DNA of 64,000 bases from Planctomycetota bacterium (GCA_024280855.1 JAJRPG010000084.1:62001-126000); one strand, 5' to 3'. Positions 52,701 through 61,395 are shown, counted from the first letter of the stretch. Notes: generated by a model from the sequence alone, not told the origin. Numbers and translations are program-made.

Positions 52701-53827
52701 CCACCACCGGGGCTGCCCACCAATGCAATGTCGCCATCTATCGCGACGGATCTCCCAAACCCACCAGATGTAGTAGGCGAGCTAGCCTGCAATCTTTGAG
52801 TTTCTGTACTGCTAACCCAACCAGCTACGGGTTTGAGAAAAGTGTATACCGATCCGGTATCCATCAATGCACCGTCATGGCCGGTAGCACCAATTATGGC
52901 GGTGTCCCCTTGGATAGCCACGGAGAAACCGAAGTCATCATTGGCTAGTCCGTTCGAGGCGGTCAAGTCAGCCACACGCGACCAAGTGCTGGTTCCACTG
53001 TTAAAGGTAAAAACGTGAGCTGAACCGGGTGCGGAAAATTGAGGCGCGCCGACTAGGATAGTATCCCCGTCGATAGCTACCGTTTGTCCGAAAGTATCAG
53101 AGTTACATCCACAAGAAGAGCCACCATTGTCAGTACGATGCAATAGCGTATCCACATTCCAGGTGCTTCCATCGTATCGGTATACGTATACCGTCCCCCT
53201 TTGGCGAGTGCCCACTACGGCTACGTTGCCGCTAATGGCTACCGAGCCGCCGAATAAGCTAATTGTGTTAAAGTTCACGCCTACATCTGTGGGAGCAGGT
53301 GCTAACTTTTGCTCTTCTTCCCAAAGATTGGTTGTCCCATTGAAGCGATAGATGTAGGCCGCGCCCTTAAAGGCGTTATGTCTATTTGCGCCCACGATGA
53401 TGACGTCCCCGTCCATCGCTACAGATGTTCCAAAGCCGTCTGAAGCAGCGCCGTCAGAGGGGCGCAACTCGCCTGTTTGAGACAAACCGGCGCTATCTAT
53501 GGCGTAGACGAAAGCCACGCCAGTGTCCGTGCCTGTATTGAAAAATTCCAATGCGCTGATAACCGCAGTGCTTCCATTGATGGCAACACCAGCACTAAAC
53601 AAACCATCGCGGATTGCATCGACGGGCGGAATAGCCAAGGTCTCCGTGGTCTCGCATATGACCCCGGCATGAGCGATTGAAGTGATACACGATACGAATG
53701 CACAGATGAATGTCATTTTTGCAGACTTTGACATAGCTTTTAGTCCTCTGTTAGTTGGTTGACGGGTTTTCATAGTATTATCTCGTTTTCTGGCGTATCG
53801 AAGCTTATTACTTCTAAATAGACTCAT
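49796..53827 (-). CDS. Large surface protein: FG-GAP / EGF / FG-GAP / dockerin-like
   Basis: This 1,343-residue exported protein begins with a signal peptide (FICAFVSCITSIAHA). Two or three in-frame ATGs exist, at 53827 and 53776. Residues about 63-443 form an FG-GAP-type beta propeller with repeated blocks such as DTFGQTVAIDGDTILVGAPQ. Short Cys/Asp-rich 'CNNNGALDSCDL' repeats follow, then a Myxococcus-type cysteine repeat (CGDGLVNAEVGEGCDDGN), and six EGF-like domains (about 585-871), most with the calcium signature DxNEC. A second propeller follows (about 880-1263), copied from the first. The end is a dockerin-like EF-hand pair (GDYDQDGDVDATDYASL and FDFDNNGVIDMADVANF). It is likely cell-surface or matrix protein. 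The sigma factor/kinase operon is divergent from it. Confidence 0.88.
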   Translation of the reverse strand: MSLFRSNKLRYARKRDNTMKTRQPTNRGLKAMSKSAKMTFICAFVSCITSIAHAGVICETTETLAIPPVDAIRDGLFSAGVAINGSTAVISALEFFNTGTDTGVAFVYAIDSAGLSQTGELRPSDGAASDGFGTSVAMDGDVIIVGANRHNAFKGAAYIYRFNGTTNLWEEEQKLAPAPTDVGVNFNTISLFGGSVAISGNVAVVGTRQRGTVYVYRYDGSTWNVDTLLHRTDNGGSSCGCNSDTFGQTVAIDGDTILVGAPQFSAPGSAHVFTFNSGTSTWSRVADLTASNGLANDDFGFSVAIQGDTAIIGATGHDGALMDTGSVYTFLKPVAGWVSSTETQRLQASSPTTSGGFGRSVAIDGDIALVGSPGGGSPGSAYLLIRTAGTWTVDAKFTGLGASGQDTFGSAVALSGTTGLVGALGDDRLNPAFNAGRAYLFTGLGDCDNNSDPDICDIANCGPFDTACMDCNNNGALDSCDLGNLSSTDDLPVGGDGIPDDCQSDCNINGIPDLIDIADNTSDDLLPPGGDEIPDECQDICGDGLVNAEVGEGCDDGNLVDGDGCDSFCAVESGYICDNATFVSICRDANECAGELGGNNCDINAVCTNTDGSFTCVCPQGYFGDGLTCTDFNECLGQGIGHDCNDVLATCTNTIGGFTCTCIAGYIGDGTTCNDANECAGEGGGNNCDPNATCTNTTGSFTCACNAGFTGDGLTCACDPGFHPAGGVCVDDDECLGEGSGNNCDINATCSNSVGSFSCACNSSFTGDGITCACDPGFHPSGGVCVDDNECAGEGSGNNCDFNATCSNTVGSFTCQCNAGFVGDGFTCACPAGYHVNGSYCNDDNECVDEGNGNNCNLNDTCVNIPGSFLCEGPLCTINGPVGLPPVDALAGAGFGFGTAIDGDWAAVGATELFDIGADAGSVHLFKKNGGDWPFDQTITASDGVASDSFGDSVDMDSEIIIVGARKHNPAGAAYIYRRNAATNVWEEEQKLEPDPLDRGINGNTMHGFGQTVAISGNVVVIGTIQRGTAYVYRHDGTTWNLDARLFRTDDGGSACGCSFDTFGLEVSIEGDTILIGAPQFSQPGSAHVFTYNSGTMNWNRVAKLSVTDETNDNAFGNSVSIQGNTILVGANRDDEGGVNTGSAYFFDKPTGGWADATQTQKIHSPESLTSNWFGSSVVIQGDLAIVSSSPNGSRLGSAFLFSRTGGLWTVDTKFQGRNPMGRDFFGFSIDLDAGRAVVGGIFNDQLSPGIGAGSAYIFPGLLHCESNQVNDLCGMGSGDYDQDGDVDATDYASLVDCLSGPDAAPSPANQACQDTCIVVFDFDNNGVIDMADVANFMTSLTQ

Positions 53828-54033
53828 TACCGGCCCCTGTTCGATGCCCCCATTGTCACAATGGGCAGCATATTAAATCGTCCCTGTGGCGTCGATCCCC
53901 ACCAAAACCGGCTATAATGAAACGGCCGGAGTAGTTTGGTTTTTATCGCACTAATGCAAATTACCGCCGCAATAGATAGTCCGCCGAAAAGGTGATTTTT
54001 AGGACAATTATTTTAGAAAAATCTGAAATTCTC

Positions 54034-54633
54034 ATGGAAGACGTCTCCCAAATATTGGCCTCAGTCGTTAATGGCGACCAAAACGCAGCTGATGAGTTGC
54101 TTCCTATGGTCTATACGGAGTTACGCAGACTTGCGGAATCGCGGATGGCTAAGGCCAATCCTGGTAATACATTGCAGCCGACGGCGTTGGTTCATGAGGC
54201 GTATATGAGGCTCATCGGTTCGGTTGATCCAGGCTGGAATGGGCGACGTCATTTTTTCGGGGCCGCCGCCCAGGCTATGCGAGATATTCTGGTTGAGCAG
54301 GCACGACGAAAGGCTCGCATTAAGCATGGTGGTGATCGAAAACGGGTCGATGTTGATACCGCAGAGCTAGAAGGCGGTCCCAGGCCTGAGGATGTAATCG
54401 CCGTACATGAAGCCCTTGAACTTTTTGAAAAAGAAGACCCTCGCTGTGCGGAAATTGTAAGATTGCGGTATTTCGCTGGACTGTCTGAGAAAGACATTGC
54501 GTCAGGATTAGACCTATCCGAGCGCACCATTCGTCGAGAGTGGCGATATGCTCGATCCTGGCTTCAGCGGGCGTTGTCTGAGTCGAGCCAAGCAAAGCCT
54601 GGTGGAGATCATTCCAATCATGGATCAAACTAG
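54034..54633 (+). CDS. ECF-family RNA polymerase sigma factor (planctomycete ECF_sub type)
   Basis: The 199-residue sigma factor belongs to the ECF subfamily widespread in planctomycetes. Sigma region 2 is seen in TALVHEAYMRLI and HFFGAAAQAMRDILVEQARR, and region 4 has a helix-turn-helix (GLSEKDIASGLDLSERTIRR, then EWRYARSWLQRAL). ATG at 54034 gives the family-typical opening MEDVSQILASVVNGDQ. A GTG at 53992 would add 14 residues; neither has a strong ribosome site. Its last codons overlap the start of the kinase gene. Such pairs typically act as a signalling unit, with the kinase controlling sigma activity, which is established for some members but not shown here. Confidence 0.92.
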   Translation: MEDVSQILASVVNGDQNAADELLPMVYTELRRLAESRMAKANPGNTLQPTALVHEAYMRLIGSVDPGWNGRRHFFGAAAQAMRDILVEQARRKARIKHGGDRKRVDVDTAELEGGPRPEDVIAVHEALELFEKEDPRCAEIVRLRYFAGLSEKDIASGLDLSERTIRREWRYARSWLQRALSESSQAKPGGDHSNHGSN

Positions 54634-57600
54634 GCGTATCAAAGAACTGTTTCAGCGTGCCTGCGAATTGGATGCGGACGTGCGGTCGAAATTTCTCGAC
54701 GACGCATGCGGGGCTGATGTCGCGCTACGCGCCGAAGTCGATTCATTATTAGCCCACGACGACCAACCGATAGCCGAGCATTTTCGTGTACCGGCCTATG
54801 CACCTCTTGAAACTGATGACGCAGATACATTTTCGAATCACCAATTACCAACGAATATCGGCAGCTTTCGTATCATACGAAAAATTGGTGAAGGCGGCAT
54901 GGGAACCGTATACGAAGCCGAGCAGGAAAAGCCTCGTCGCACGGTTGCCTTAAAGGTCATCCGACCGGGTATAGCTTCGCGTGATATGCTTCGGCGTTTT
55001 GAGCGTGAAGCCCATGTGCTAGGTCAATTGCAACACCCAGGGATAACGCACATTTTCGAAGCTGGCATGGCTAACACACAGCACGGGGAGCAGCCTTACT
55101 TCGCTATGGAGCTAGTTCATGGAGAAACACTTGGCGCATATGTCAAAGGTCATGAGATTGGCACTCGTGAACGTCTTGCTTTGGTCGCTTTAGTGTGTGA
55201 CGCGATTCACCACGCACATCAAAAGGGATTCGTACATCGTGATCTCAAGCCAGGTAATCTTTTAGTCAATGAATCTGGTCAGCCTAAAATTCTGGATTTT
55301 GGCGTGGCTCGCGCGACACATGTAGATCAGAGCGTCACGATGCAGACCGAGGTCGGACAAATTTTGGGAACCATTCCATATATGAGTCCGGAGCAGGTGA
55401 CAGGTCGACCGGATGATTTGGATACCCGTTCCGATGTGTATGCGATGGGCGTCATCCTCTTTGAACTATTAGCGGGAAAGCTACCGTACAACGTGCGAGA
55501 GATGTCAATCCCAGAGGCTACTCGTGTGATACGAGAGGAAGACCCGACAAGGCTCAGTTCTTTAAGAACGGAATTTCGCGGCGATATAGAGATAATAGTT
55601 GCTCGGGCACTAGAAAAAGATCGGGAACGGCGATACGGATCAGCCGCTGAATTCGCAGCAGACATTCGCCGTTACTTGTCGAATCAACCGATCATCGCCC
55701 GACCGCCGAGTACACTCTATCAGTTACGCAAATTCTCAACGAGAAACAGAGCGCTCGTTGGAAGCACGCTAGCCGTGTTTTTGGCCGTGATTGCTGGGGC
55801 GGTAGTATCAGTCGATTTTGCACTGAGTGAAGCGAAGGCGCGCGTAACGGCTGAGGCTCAAGCCAGTCGCGCTAGGAAAATCTCGACATTTCTGACAGAT
55901 ATGCTTCGTCAGGTCGAACCTTCTGAAGCACAGGGCGAAAAAGTTACTGTTCGGGAGGTACTAGACGCATCAGCGAGCGGCATCGGCGATATTTTTGACG
56001 GCGAATCAGAAGTCGAGGCGGCCATTCGATATACCATCGGAAGTGTATATGTGCGTCTTGGCGAATACGATCGTGCGGAGCCCATGTTGCTACGCGCGTT
56101 AGACCTACGCCGAAAAGAACTCGAATACGAAAGTATTGATACGGTCAATATTCTTAACGATTTGGGGTCGCTTCGACTCGCTCATGGGAAACGTGAAGAA
56201 GCGCTCCGGCTCTATGAAGAGGCGGTGACGTTGTCTAAAAAGACCACCGGCCTGGATAGTGCTGCCACGCTAACGACACTTGAGTATGTGGGCGATGCGC
56301 TACGGGAACTCGGCAGGCTAGATGAGGCCAGAGATATCATTAATGAAGTCATAGAAGGACGTCATAAGCTTTACGGCCCAGATCACGAGAAAATTATTTC
56401 TGCGAACCACAATCTTGGCATCATTTTGATCGGTCTTGGAGAATACGCTGAAGCGGAAGTCATTTTGACCGATGCATTAGCTGGAATTCGGAAATATCAC
56501 GGCTTACGTCACCCTAAGACAGCGATGGCACTACAGAATCTTACTTACGCCATGACGTCGAACGGGCGATTCAAAGAGGCTGAACCATTCGCTCGTGAAT
56601 GCGTGGAAGTTAATAGAATTTTATACGGCGACAATAATTCCAAAGTTGCTGATGCGCTAGGCAAGCAGGCCAATGTCTTGCAAAAACTAGGTAATTACGT
56701 TGAAGCAGAATCCATACTACGAGAAGCGATTGAAATACAAGAGCATGTTAAAGGAGCGGACCCGATGACGATCACTCGTTTGCTGGTTATGCTTTCTGAT
56801 CAGCTTTATCATCAGGATCGTTTTCAAGAAGCTGAGAAGTTGCAACGTCGAGGGATTACATACTATGAATCACTGGCAGAACCAGATACAGCGGATCATG
56901 CGTGGGCCATCCATTCACTCACGATAAACCTTGTGAAGCAGAAACGTTTCGATGAGGCCGAGCCTTTACAGCGCAACGCCGTCAGGATGATGCGCAAAGT
57001 TAAGGGGAACGATCATCCTTCGACAACTATCGTGATGAGTAACCTTGGGAATATCATGCACCGGAAGGGTGATCTGATTGCCTCCGCTCGAATTACGCAA
57101 GAAGTTTATGAATCCCAGGTTCGACTGCTTGGAGAAGACCATCCTGAAGTTACCGTGGCTATGATGAATTTGGGTACGGTCAAATGGAAAGCTGGCGACC
57201 CTGGTTCGGCTGAGACGCTAGTGCGTAGTGCCCTCAAGCGATTCCGCAAAGAACGCGGCGATGAACATCCTTATGTCACCTATGCCATGGGAAATCTGGC
57301 CGGAATCTGCTCCGAACAAAAAAATTATGACGAAGCAACCCAACTTCGACGGGACGTGCTAGAGCGAAAACGGGAACAGTATGGCAACGAGCATCAGAAG
57401 ACTGCCATCGCCGAAGGGAAACTCGGTGAAGTACTTAGAAAACGGGGCGATGCCCATGGCGATCGTAACGATTTTGAAGAGGCCGAGACGCTGCTACTTA
57501 ATAGCCACGCCTATCTGTCAGCCAATTTGCCCACTGACGATGGACGTGTAAAAAGTGCTGCTGAGAGGCTTGCCAATCTATATATCGCATGGGGCCGTCC

Positions 57601-57649
57601 AGAAGAAGCAACGACGTGGCAGAACGGGAACAGCCCATCGACACCATGA
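54620..57649 (+). CDS. PknB-type Ser/Thr protein kinase with C-terminal TPR repeats
   Basis: The 1,009-residue protein has a complete kinase domain at about residues 80-360. It has the loop GEGGMGTVYEA, VALKV with the ATP lysine, HRDLKPGNLLV, DFGVARATH and YMSPEQ. One membrane helix follows at about residue 390-412 (ALVGSTLAVFLAVIAGAVV). The outer part carries about a dozen TPR-like repeats, for example SVYVRLGEYDRAEPMLLRAL and ANVLQKLGNYVEAESILREA. ATG at 54620 overlaps the sigma gene by 14 bases, so translation is coupled. TPRs face the outside and could sense a ligand or protein. The neighbouring, divergent surface protein is a plausible target of the sigma factor. Confidence 0.93.
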   Translation: MDQTRRIKELFQRACELDADVRSKFLDDACGADVALRAEVDSLLAHDDQPIAEHFRVPAYAPLETDDADTFSNHQLPTNIGSFRIIRKIGEGGMGTVYEAEQEKPRRTVALKVIRPGIASRDMLRRFEREAHVLGQLQHPGITHIFEAGMANTQHGEQPYFAMELVHGETLGAYVKGHEIGTRERLALVALVCDAIHHAHQKGFVHRDLKPGNLLVNESGQPKILDFGVARATHVDQSVTMQTEVGQILGTIPYMSPEQVTGRPDDLDTRSDVYAMGVILFELLAGKLPYNVREMSIPEATRVIREEDPTRLSSLRTEFRGDIEIIVARALEKDRERRYGSAAEFAADIRRYLSNQPIIARPPSTLYQLRKFSTRNRALVGSTLAVFLAVIAGAVVSVDFALSEAKARVTAEAQASRARKISTFLTDMLRQVEPSEAQGEKVTVREVLDASASGIGDIFDGESEVEAAIRYTIGSVYVRLGEYDRAEPMLLRALDLRRKELEYESIDTVNILNDLGSLRLAHGKREEALRLYEEAVTLSKKTTGLDSAATLTTLEYVGDALRELGRLDEARDIINEVIEGRHKLYGPDHEKIISANHNLGIILIGLGEYAEAEVILTDALAGIRKYHGLRHPKTAMALQNLTYAMTSNGRFKEAEPFARECVEVNRILYGDNNSKVADALGKQANVLQKLGNYVEAESILREAIEIQEHVKGADPMTITRLLVMLSDQLYHQDRFQEAEKLQRRGITYYESLAEPDTADHAWAIHSLTINLVKQKRFDEAEPLQRNAVRMMRKVKGNDHPSTTIVMSNLGNIMHRKGDLIASARITQEVYESQVRLLGEDHPEVTVAMMNLGTVKWKAGDPGSAETLVRSALKRFRKERGDEHPYVTYAMGNLAGICSEQKNYDEATQLRRDVLERKREQYGNEHQKTAIAEGKLGEVLRKRGDAHGDRNDFEEAETLLLNSHAYLSANLPTDDGRVKSAAERLANLYIAWGRPEEATTWQNGNSPSTP

Positions 57650-57777
57650 TGTAATCCGAGGCCAATGCGGCTACCCGGCATTGGTTTAATCGGCAAACAT
57701 GGCTTGAATTTCACCGTTCTGATTAAGCGCTCACACTCAACCAGAAGTGTGCAGAGGATGTTTTCTTGCCCTCGGCG
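57650..57777. other. Short stretch after the kinase gene
   Basis: No gene was found between the kinase stop and the integrase-tail remnant. Confidence 0.25.
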
Positions 57778-58104
57778 TCACTTGGCCACCATCGCCAAGA
57801 TGCTATCGCGTAATATTTGGGGCAGTGTTGGCCATGCTTCGATCCGCTGTGCCAAATCGGGGGGATGTATCGGAGCCGTTATCTGGGTTTTGGACACTAA
57901 GTGCGCCGCATTCTGCGCCGCCTGTTTTGACAAACCCTTGTTTTCTCGGTGTTTTTTAGAATGGGTGAGGGGTTCAAATCCCTTCGTCTCCATTTTTTGT
58001 GACAAGTCCGTGCCACTCAATGTCAATGCGGTTTCCCGCGACTCCTGTGTGCTTGCCAAATCTTGGTAGGGCATCTGTGCTATGGCTGTATTAGAAACGT
58101 CCAT
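57778..58104 (-). pseudogene. Integrase C-terminal tail remnant
   Basis: A 108-codon frame ends at 57778. Its last part reads LSKQAAQNAAHL, then LAQRIEAWPTLPQILRDSIL and AMVAK. This resembles the non-catalytic tails of planctomycete tyrosine integrases, which end with an 'AWPTLPexIrxaIxAM' helix. Upstream in the same frame, METKGFEPLTH is the antisense translation of a tRNA T-arm and acceptor end (57966-57992), a known feature where an integrase gene runs into its tRNA target. The catalytic core is missing. The family link is by recalled similarity. It looks like a fossil attachment site. Confidence 0.5.
57966..57992 (+). repeat. tRNA 3' fragment (attachment-site scar)
   Basis: The sequence starts TGAGGGG-TTCAAAT-CCCTT and ends CGTCTCCA. 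That is a T-arm stem and loop, followed by a seven-base acceptor 3' strand and discriminator A. The other half of a tRNA is not upstream: no GGAGACG acceptor 5' strand or D-arm precedes it. A tRNA with 5' GGAGACG, possibly tRNA-Ser or tRNA-Leu, should exist elsewhere in the genome. The fragment is embedded in the integrase-tail frame. Confidence 0.6.
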
Positions 58105-58256
58105 GATTTCCGCTACGTCCTAAAATACATCATAGACAATATCCACAATCCCGCCCCCCATCCTTTGCTCAGTTCAGATTCAGAAGAGATAATGGCTCGT
58201 CGATATCTTTTTCAGCTATGAGATAATGCCTGTCTGCGTGATTGGGAGTTAGTTCC

Positions 58257-59537
58257 TTGGATAAGCCATATGCACTAATCGTTGATGCTTCGCGGACCGT
58301 TCGGTCTGTTATTCGTGCGGAGTTTGATCCCGACGTATTTGAGATCGTGGAAGCGGCTGATGGCGAAGATGCATTGCGCAAGGCGAGGGAGCTTCGCCCG
58401 GCGATTATTACGCTGAGTATGGTATTGCCGCCTACGGATGGCTTGGCGGTCTGTCGAGCGCTCGCATCAGAAGATTGCCTATCTGCTACATCTGTAATTA
58501 TGATAACATCTCGTGATGTGCCGGATGAAGAATTGCAGGCGTTTGAGGCTGGAGCTATGCGTTTTGTACACAAGGGTTTTAAGACGGGCGAGCTTAAAGT
58601 CTATGTTGATGAGATCAAGCGAAAGCGTGGTTCATTGGCCGGTGTCACTGTGCTTGCAGTAGACGATAGTGCGTTTATCAGAAAATCGATCTCTAGGGCA
58701 TTGGGTTTGGAAAAGGCCACGGTGTATACGGCTGAGGACGGTAGTCAGGTGTTGCCCTTGCTCAAGCAGCATGACATAGATGTAATTGTGACAGATTATC
58801 ATATGCCCAATGTAGATGGTCTTGAACTGGTAAAGATGATTCGAGACTGCCGTGAATATGTCAATGTGCCTATACTTTTTCTGACGGCTTCGGAAGATCG
58901 TGGAACGGTTGTTCGTGCGTTGGACGCCGGTGCGACAGACTTTGTACGCAAGCCTTTCGATGCGACGGAGTTGCTGGCTAGGATTCGCTCACTTGCTCGG
59001 CTTGCACTGACGACCAAACGCCTAGAGGCGCGGGCGGCTACTGATGATCTGACAGGTCTTATGAATCGTCGCGAGGCGATGAAAGACTGTGCGGAACATT
59101 GTGCTACTTTCCGCAGATACGAAACCAAATTCGCTTGTATTATGATAGACATTGATTACTTCAAAAAAATAAACGACACGAAAGGGCACGCCGCTGGCGA
59201 TTACGTGTTGCAGGAAATTTCCCGAATATTTAAACGTACTACAAGGGAAACCGATGGCGTGTATCGAATTGGTGGTGAGGAATTTTTGGTGTTATTGCCA
59301 TATGGCGATGTTTCGAGTGCGCTTGCCTGCGCTAAAAAAATAAGAATTACGGTAGAGGAACATAAATTTGTATTCCGCGGCGTGCCCATACCGGTAACCG
59401 TGTCTAGTGGCGTGGCTCGCTTCGACGAAAGTATGACTAATGAGGATGCACTTATGAGAGTTGCCGACGCAGCATTGTACGAAGCTAAGGCTGCTGGCAG
59501 AAATCGTGTGTCAGCCGCAAAAGAGTTGGCCGTGTAA
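58257..59537 (+). CDS. PleD-like response regulator: two REC domains plus GGDEF diguanylate cyclase
   Basis: The 426-residue protein is predicted to make cyclic di-GMP. The first REC domain (about 5-120) is degenerate: the phospho-acceptor position reads IITLSMVLPPTDG, with Ser in place of Asp. The second REC (about 130-250) is intact: VLAVDDSAFIRKS, VIVTDYHMPNVDG, and the K in VRKPFD. The GGDEF domain (about 270-420) has YRIGGEEFLVLLPYG, and an inhibitory RxxD site, RETD, five residues before GGEEF. TTG at 58257 is chosen because GGGAG lies eight bases upstream; a TTG at 58242 is the alternative. Low-GC context next to a scar does not obviously affect it. No partner kinase is adjacent. Confidence 0.92.
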   Translation: MDKPYALIVDASRTVRSVIRAEFDPDVFEIVEAADGEDALRKARELRPAIITLSMVLPPTDGLAVCRALASEDCLSATSVIMITSRDVPDEELQAFEAGAMRFVHKGFKTGELKVYVDEIKRKRGSLAGVTVLAVDDSAFIRKSISRALGLEKATVYTAEDGSQVLPLLKQHDIDVIVTDYHMPNVDGLELVKMIRDCREYVNVPILFLTASEDRGTVVRALDAGATDFVRKPFDATELLARIRSLARLALTTKRLEARAATDDLTGLMNRREAMKDCAEHCATFRRYETKFACIMIDIDYFKKINDTKGHAAGDYVLQEISRIFKRTTRETDGVYRIGGEEFLVLLPYGDVSSALACAKKIRITVEEHKFVFRGVPIPVTVSSGVARFDESMTNEDALMRVADAALYEAKAAGRNRVSAAKELAV

Positions 59538-59549
59538 CGCAGACGCGAT

Positions 59550-60227
59550 TTACTTGATCTGTACTCGTCGATATTGATTCGCGTACTCCGGCGCGACGAT
59601 TCCCGCCCTAAGTTTATCGTCATCCATAGGAACACCCGCCGATAGCGACATCGGTATGACACCAGCCCAAACATCCAGTTGATAATCGGCATCATCGTCA
59701 ACCGGCGGACCTGTGCGAGCCTTGGCTGAGCATTCATCTAGCGGCAGGCCTATGAACGCAGTGGCTGCTAATTCATTCTCAGACGGTTGTCTAGCCTCGG
59801 CCCATCTACCTGGCACCACGTGGTCCATTAAAGCGTGAGAAATTTCTCTCTTTTTTTCTATGTCTGGCACGTCAAACGCCTGACCGAAAATTACGACCGA
59901 ACGATAGTTCATCGAGTGATGAAAAACGGAGCGGGCTAACACGAGTCCATCGACCAAGGTGACAGTTAAACAGGCCGGTTCGCCTGAGAGCAAGCATTTG
60001 ATCATGCGCGAGGCGTGAGACCCGTGGATATAAATGTTGTCGCCCATTCGTACATGGATGGTCGGGATAACCACGGGCTGAGCTTCGTCCACGAACCCGA
60101 CATGGCAGACCAATGCTTCGTCAAGGATTTTGTCGATGTCGTCGCGATCGTAAATGCCTCTTGTAGCTGAACGTTTTACGGTGGTGCGTGACGTTGGCTC
60201 GAAAGTGTTCTGCGGCTTGGTATTCAT
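59550..60227 (-). CDS. Pyridoxamine 5'-phosphate oxidase-family flavoprotein
   Basis: The 225-residue protein has the split-barrel flavoprotein fold. It is seen in HVGFVDEAQPVVIPTIHVR and YIHGSHASRMIKCL, then CLTVTLVDGLVLARSVFHHS and MNYRSVVIFG. These blocks match the 'pyridoxamine phosphate oxidase-related/NimA-like' group, which binds FMN. ATG at 60227 has GGAAGGGA upstream; a TTG at 60242 would come before the ribosome site. It starts 28 bases after the transporter stop on the same strand. Together with a MocR regulator, typical of vitamin B6-linked control, this suggests a B6-related or detoxifying role, which is inference. Confidence 0.8.
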   Translation of the reverse strand: MNTKPQNTFEPTSRTTVKRSATRGIYDRDDIDKILDEALVCHVGFVDEAQPVVIPTIHVRMGDNIYIHGSHASRMIKCLLSGEPACLTVTLVDGLVLARSVFHHSMNYRSVVIFGQAFDVPDIEKKREISHALMDHVVPGRWAEARQPSENELAATAFIGLPLDECSAKARTGPPVDDDADYQLDVWAGVIPMSLSAGVPMDDDKLRAGIVAPEYANQYRRVQIK

Positions 60228-60254
60228 AACATTCCCTTCCAATATAGCTATGTT

Positions 60255-61349
60255 TTATGTGTCAGATGAGATCGACGCACTTGACGGAATTTTATCGTTC
60301 AATGACATATGACAGGTGTCTGGCATACCTACTGCGGGGGTTGTAGCTGCTTGAAGAATTTGTGGATTAGAACAATCAGCCAGAGCCTTTAATTCTTTAG
60401 GAACTCGGTTTTCCGAGGAGGTTTGGGCTGTTGTGGAGCGAGTCTTCGATAAATTTATCATGACAACAGCCATGATAATCGCCATCCCGGCTAAGATAAC
60501 TCGCGAGGATATTTCTTCGCCCAAGAACGTTGCACCTAACAGAATAGCGATGAGCGGATTTACGTAGGCGAATGTGGATACCCGTGCCGCCGTCGTGACA
60601 CGCAATAGCCAAACGTAGCAGCTAAAAGCCAGGATGGAACCGAACAGAGTGAGATAAAGAATCGACAGCCACGAGGTGACTGTCACGCTACCAATGTCGA
60701 AGCCAGACCATTCTCCACAAAAAGTTCCCAGGAGGATAAGAGCTAATCCTGCGGAGAACATTTGCATCGCCGTGGCTAACAGTGGAGATTTTGGAAGATT
60801 CGCGCGACGCGATTGCAGCGAACCCAATGAAAATGACGCGCAGGCCAACACCATCACGATAGCCCCGATGGGATCAACGGTATCGCCGCTAAGTTTGGGC
60901 GCACCGACAAGGGCGTATAGGCCGAGAATTCCCATTCCCATTCCAAAAATCATCAAAGTAGTGGGGCGAGGACCGCGATAAAAAGCCCAATCTAAAAAAG
61001 CCATCCATAGGGGAACCATGCCTACCATGAGGGCCACTAAGCCCGTAGGAATATAAAGCTCGGCCCAGGCATACATCCCGCTGCCACCCAGGAGCATAAG
61101 GCAGCCAACGAGGGCGGCTGAACGCCACTGGGCGAATGTTGGCTTTGTGGCTTTGTTGCGCAATCGAACAAATGCGTAAAGCAGTATTCCCGCCAATGTG
61201 TATCGCGTACCCGCCGTAAGGAACGGTGGGACAGTATCAATGGCTAAGCGGACAGCAAGAAACGTTGATCCCCAGACTAGATATATAACGCCCATAGCGG
61301 CTGCGATGAGAGCGGTTGGGGTTGGTTTAACTGGTGTTGCATGATTCAT
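60255..61349 (-). CDS. EamA/DMT-family transporter (YedA-like)
   Basis: The 364-residue membrane protein has about ten helices in two EamA repeats. The N-terminal repeat begins VIYLVWGSTFLAVRLAID, and the second repeat contains YVNPLIAILLGATFLGEEIS, the family's conserved end. An unusual C-terminal tail of about 60 polar residues follows (from SKTRSTTAQTSSENRV). GGGA lies before the ATG. Its promoter region is shared with the divergent MocR gene, which probably controls it. Substrate unknown; members export amino acids or metabolites. Confidence 0.85.
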   Translation of the reverse strand: MNHATPVKPTPTALIAAAMGVIYLVWGSTFLAVRLAIDTVPPFLTAGTRYTLAGILLYAFVRLRNKATKPTFAQWRSAALVGCLMLLGGSGMYAWAELYIPTGLVALMVGMVPLWMAFLDWAFYRGPRPTTLMIFGMGMGILGLYALVGAPKLSGDTVDPIGAIVMVLACASFSLGSLQSRRANLPKSPLLATAMQMFSAGLALILLGTFCGEWSGFDIGSVTVTSWLSILYLTLFGSILAFSCYVWLLRVTTAARVSTFAYVNPLIAILLGATFLGEEISSRVILAGMAIIMAVVMINLSKTRSTTAQTSSENRVPKELKALADCSNPQILQAATTPAVGMPDTCHMSLNDKIPSSASISSDT

Positions 61350-61395
61350 GGCTAATTATCCCGAAGCGTCATTGAATTGGCTATAGTTGAAAATA

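Noticed and set aside
49546-53905. ATCCCCACCAAAGCCGG and a one-mismatch copy on the two sides of the surface-protein gene
   Set aside because: Similar-length matches with one mismatch are expected by chance in a window of this size, and neither copy is part of a longer repeat.
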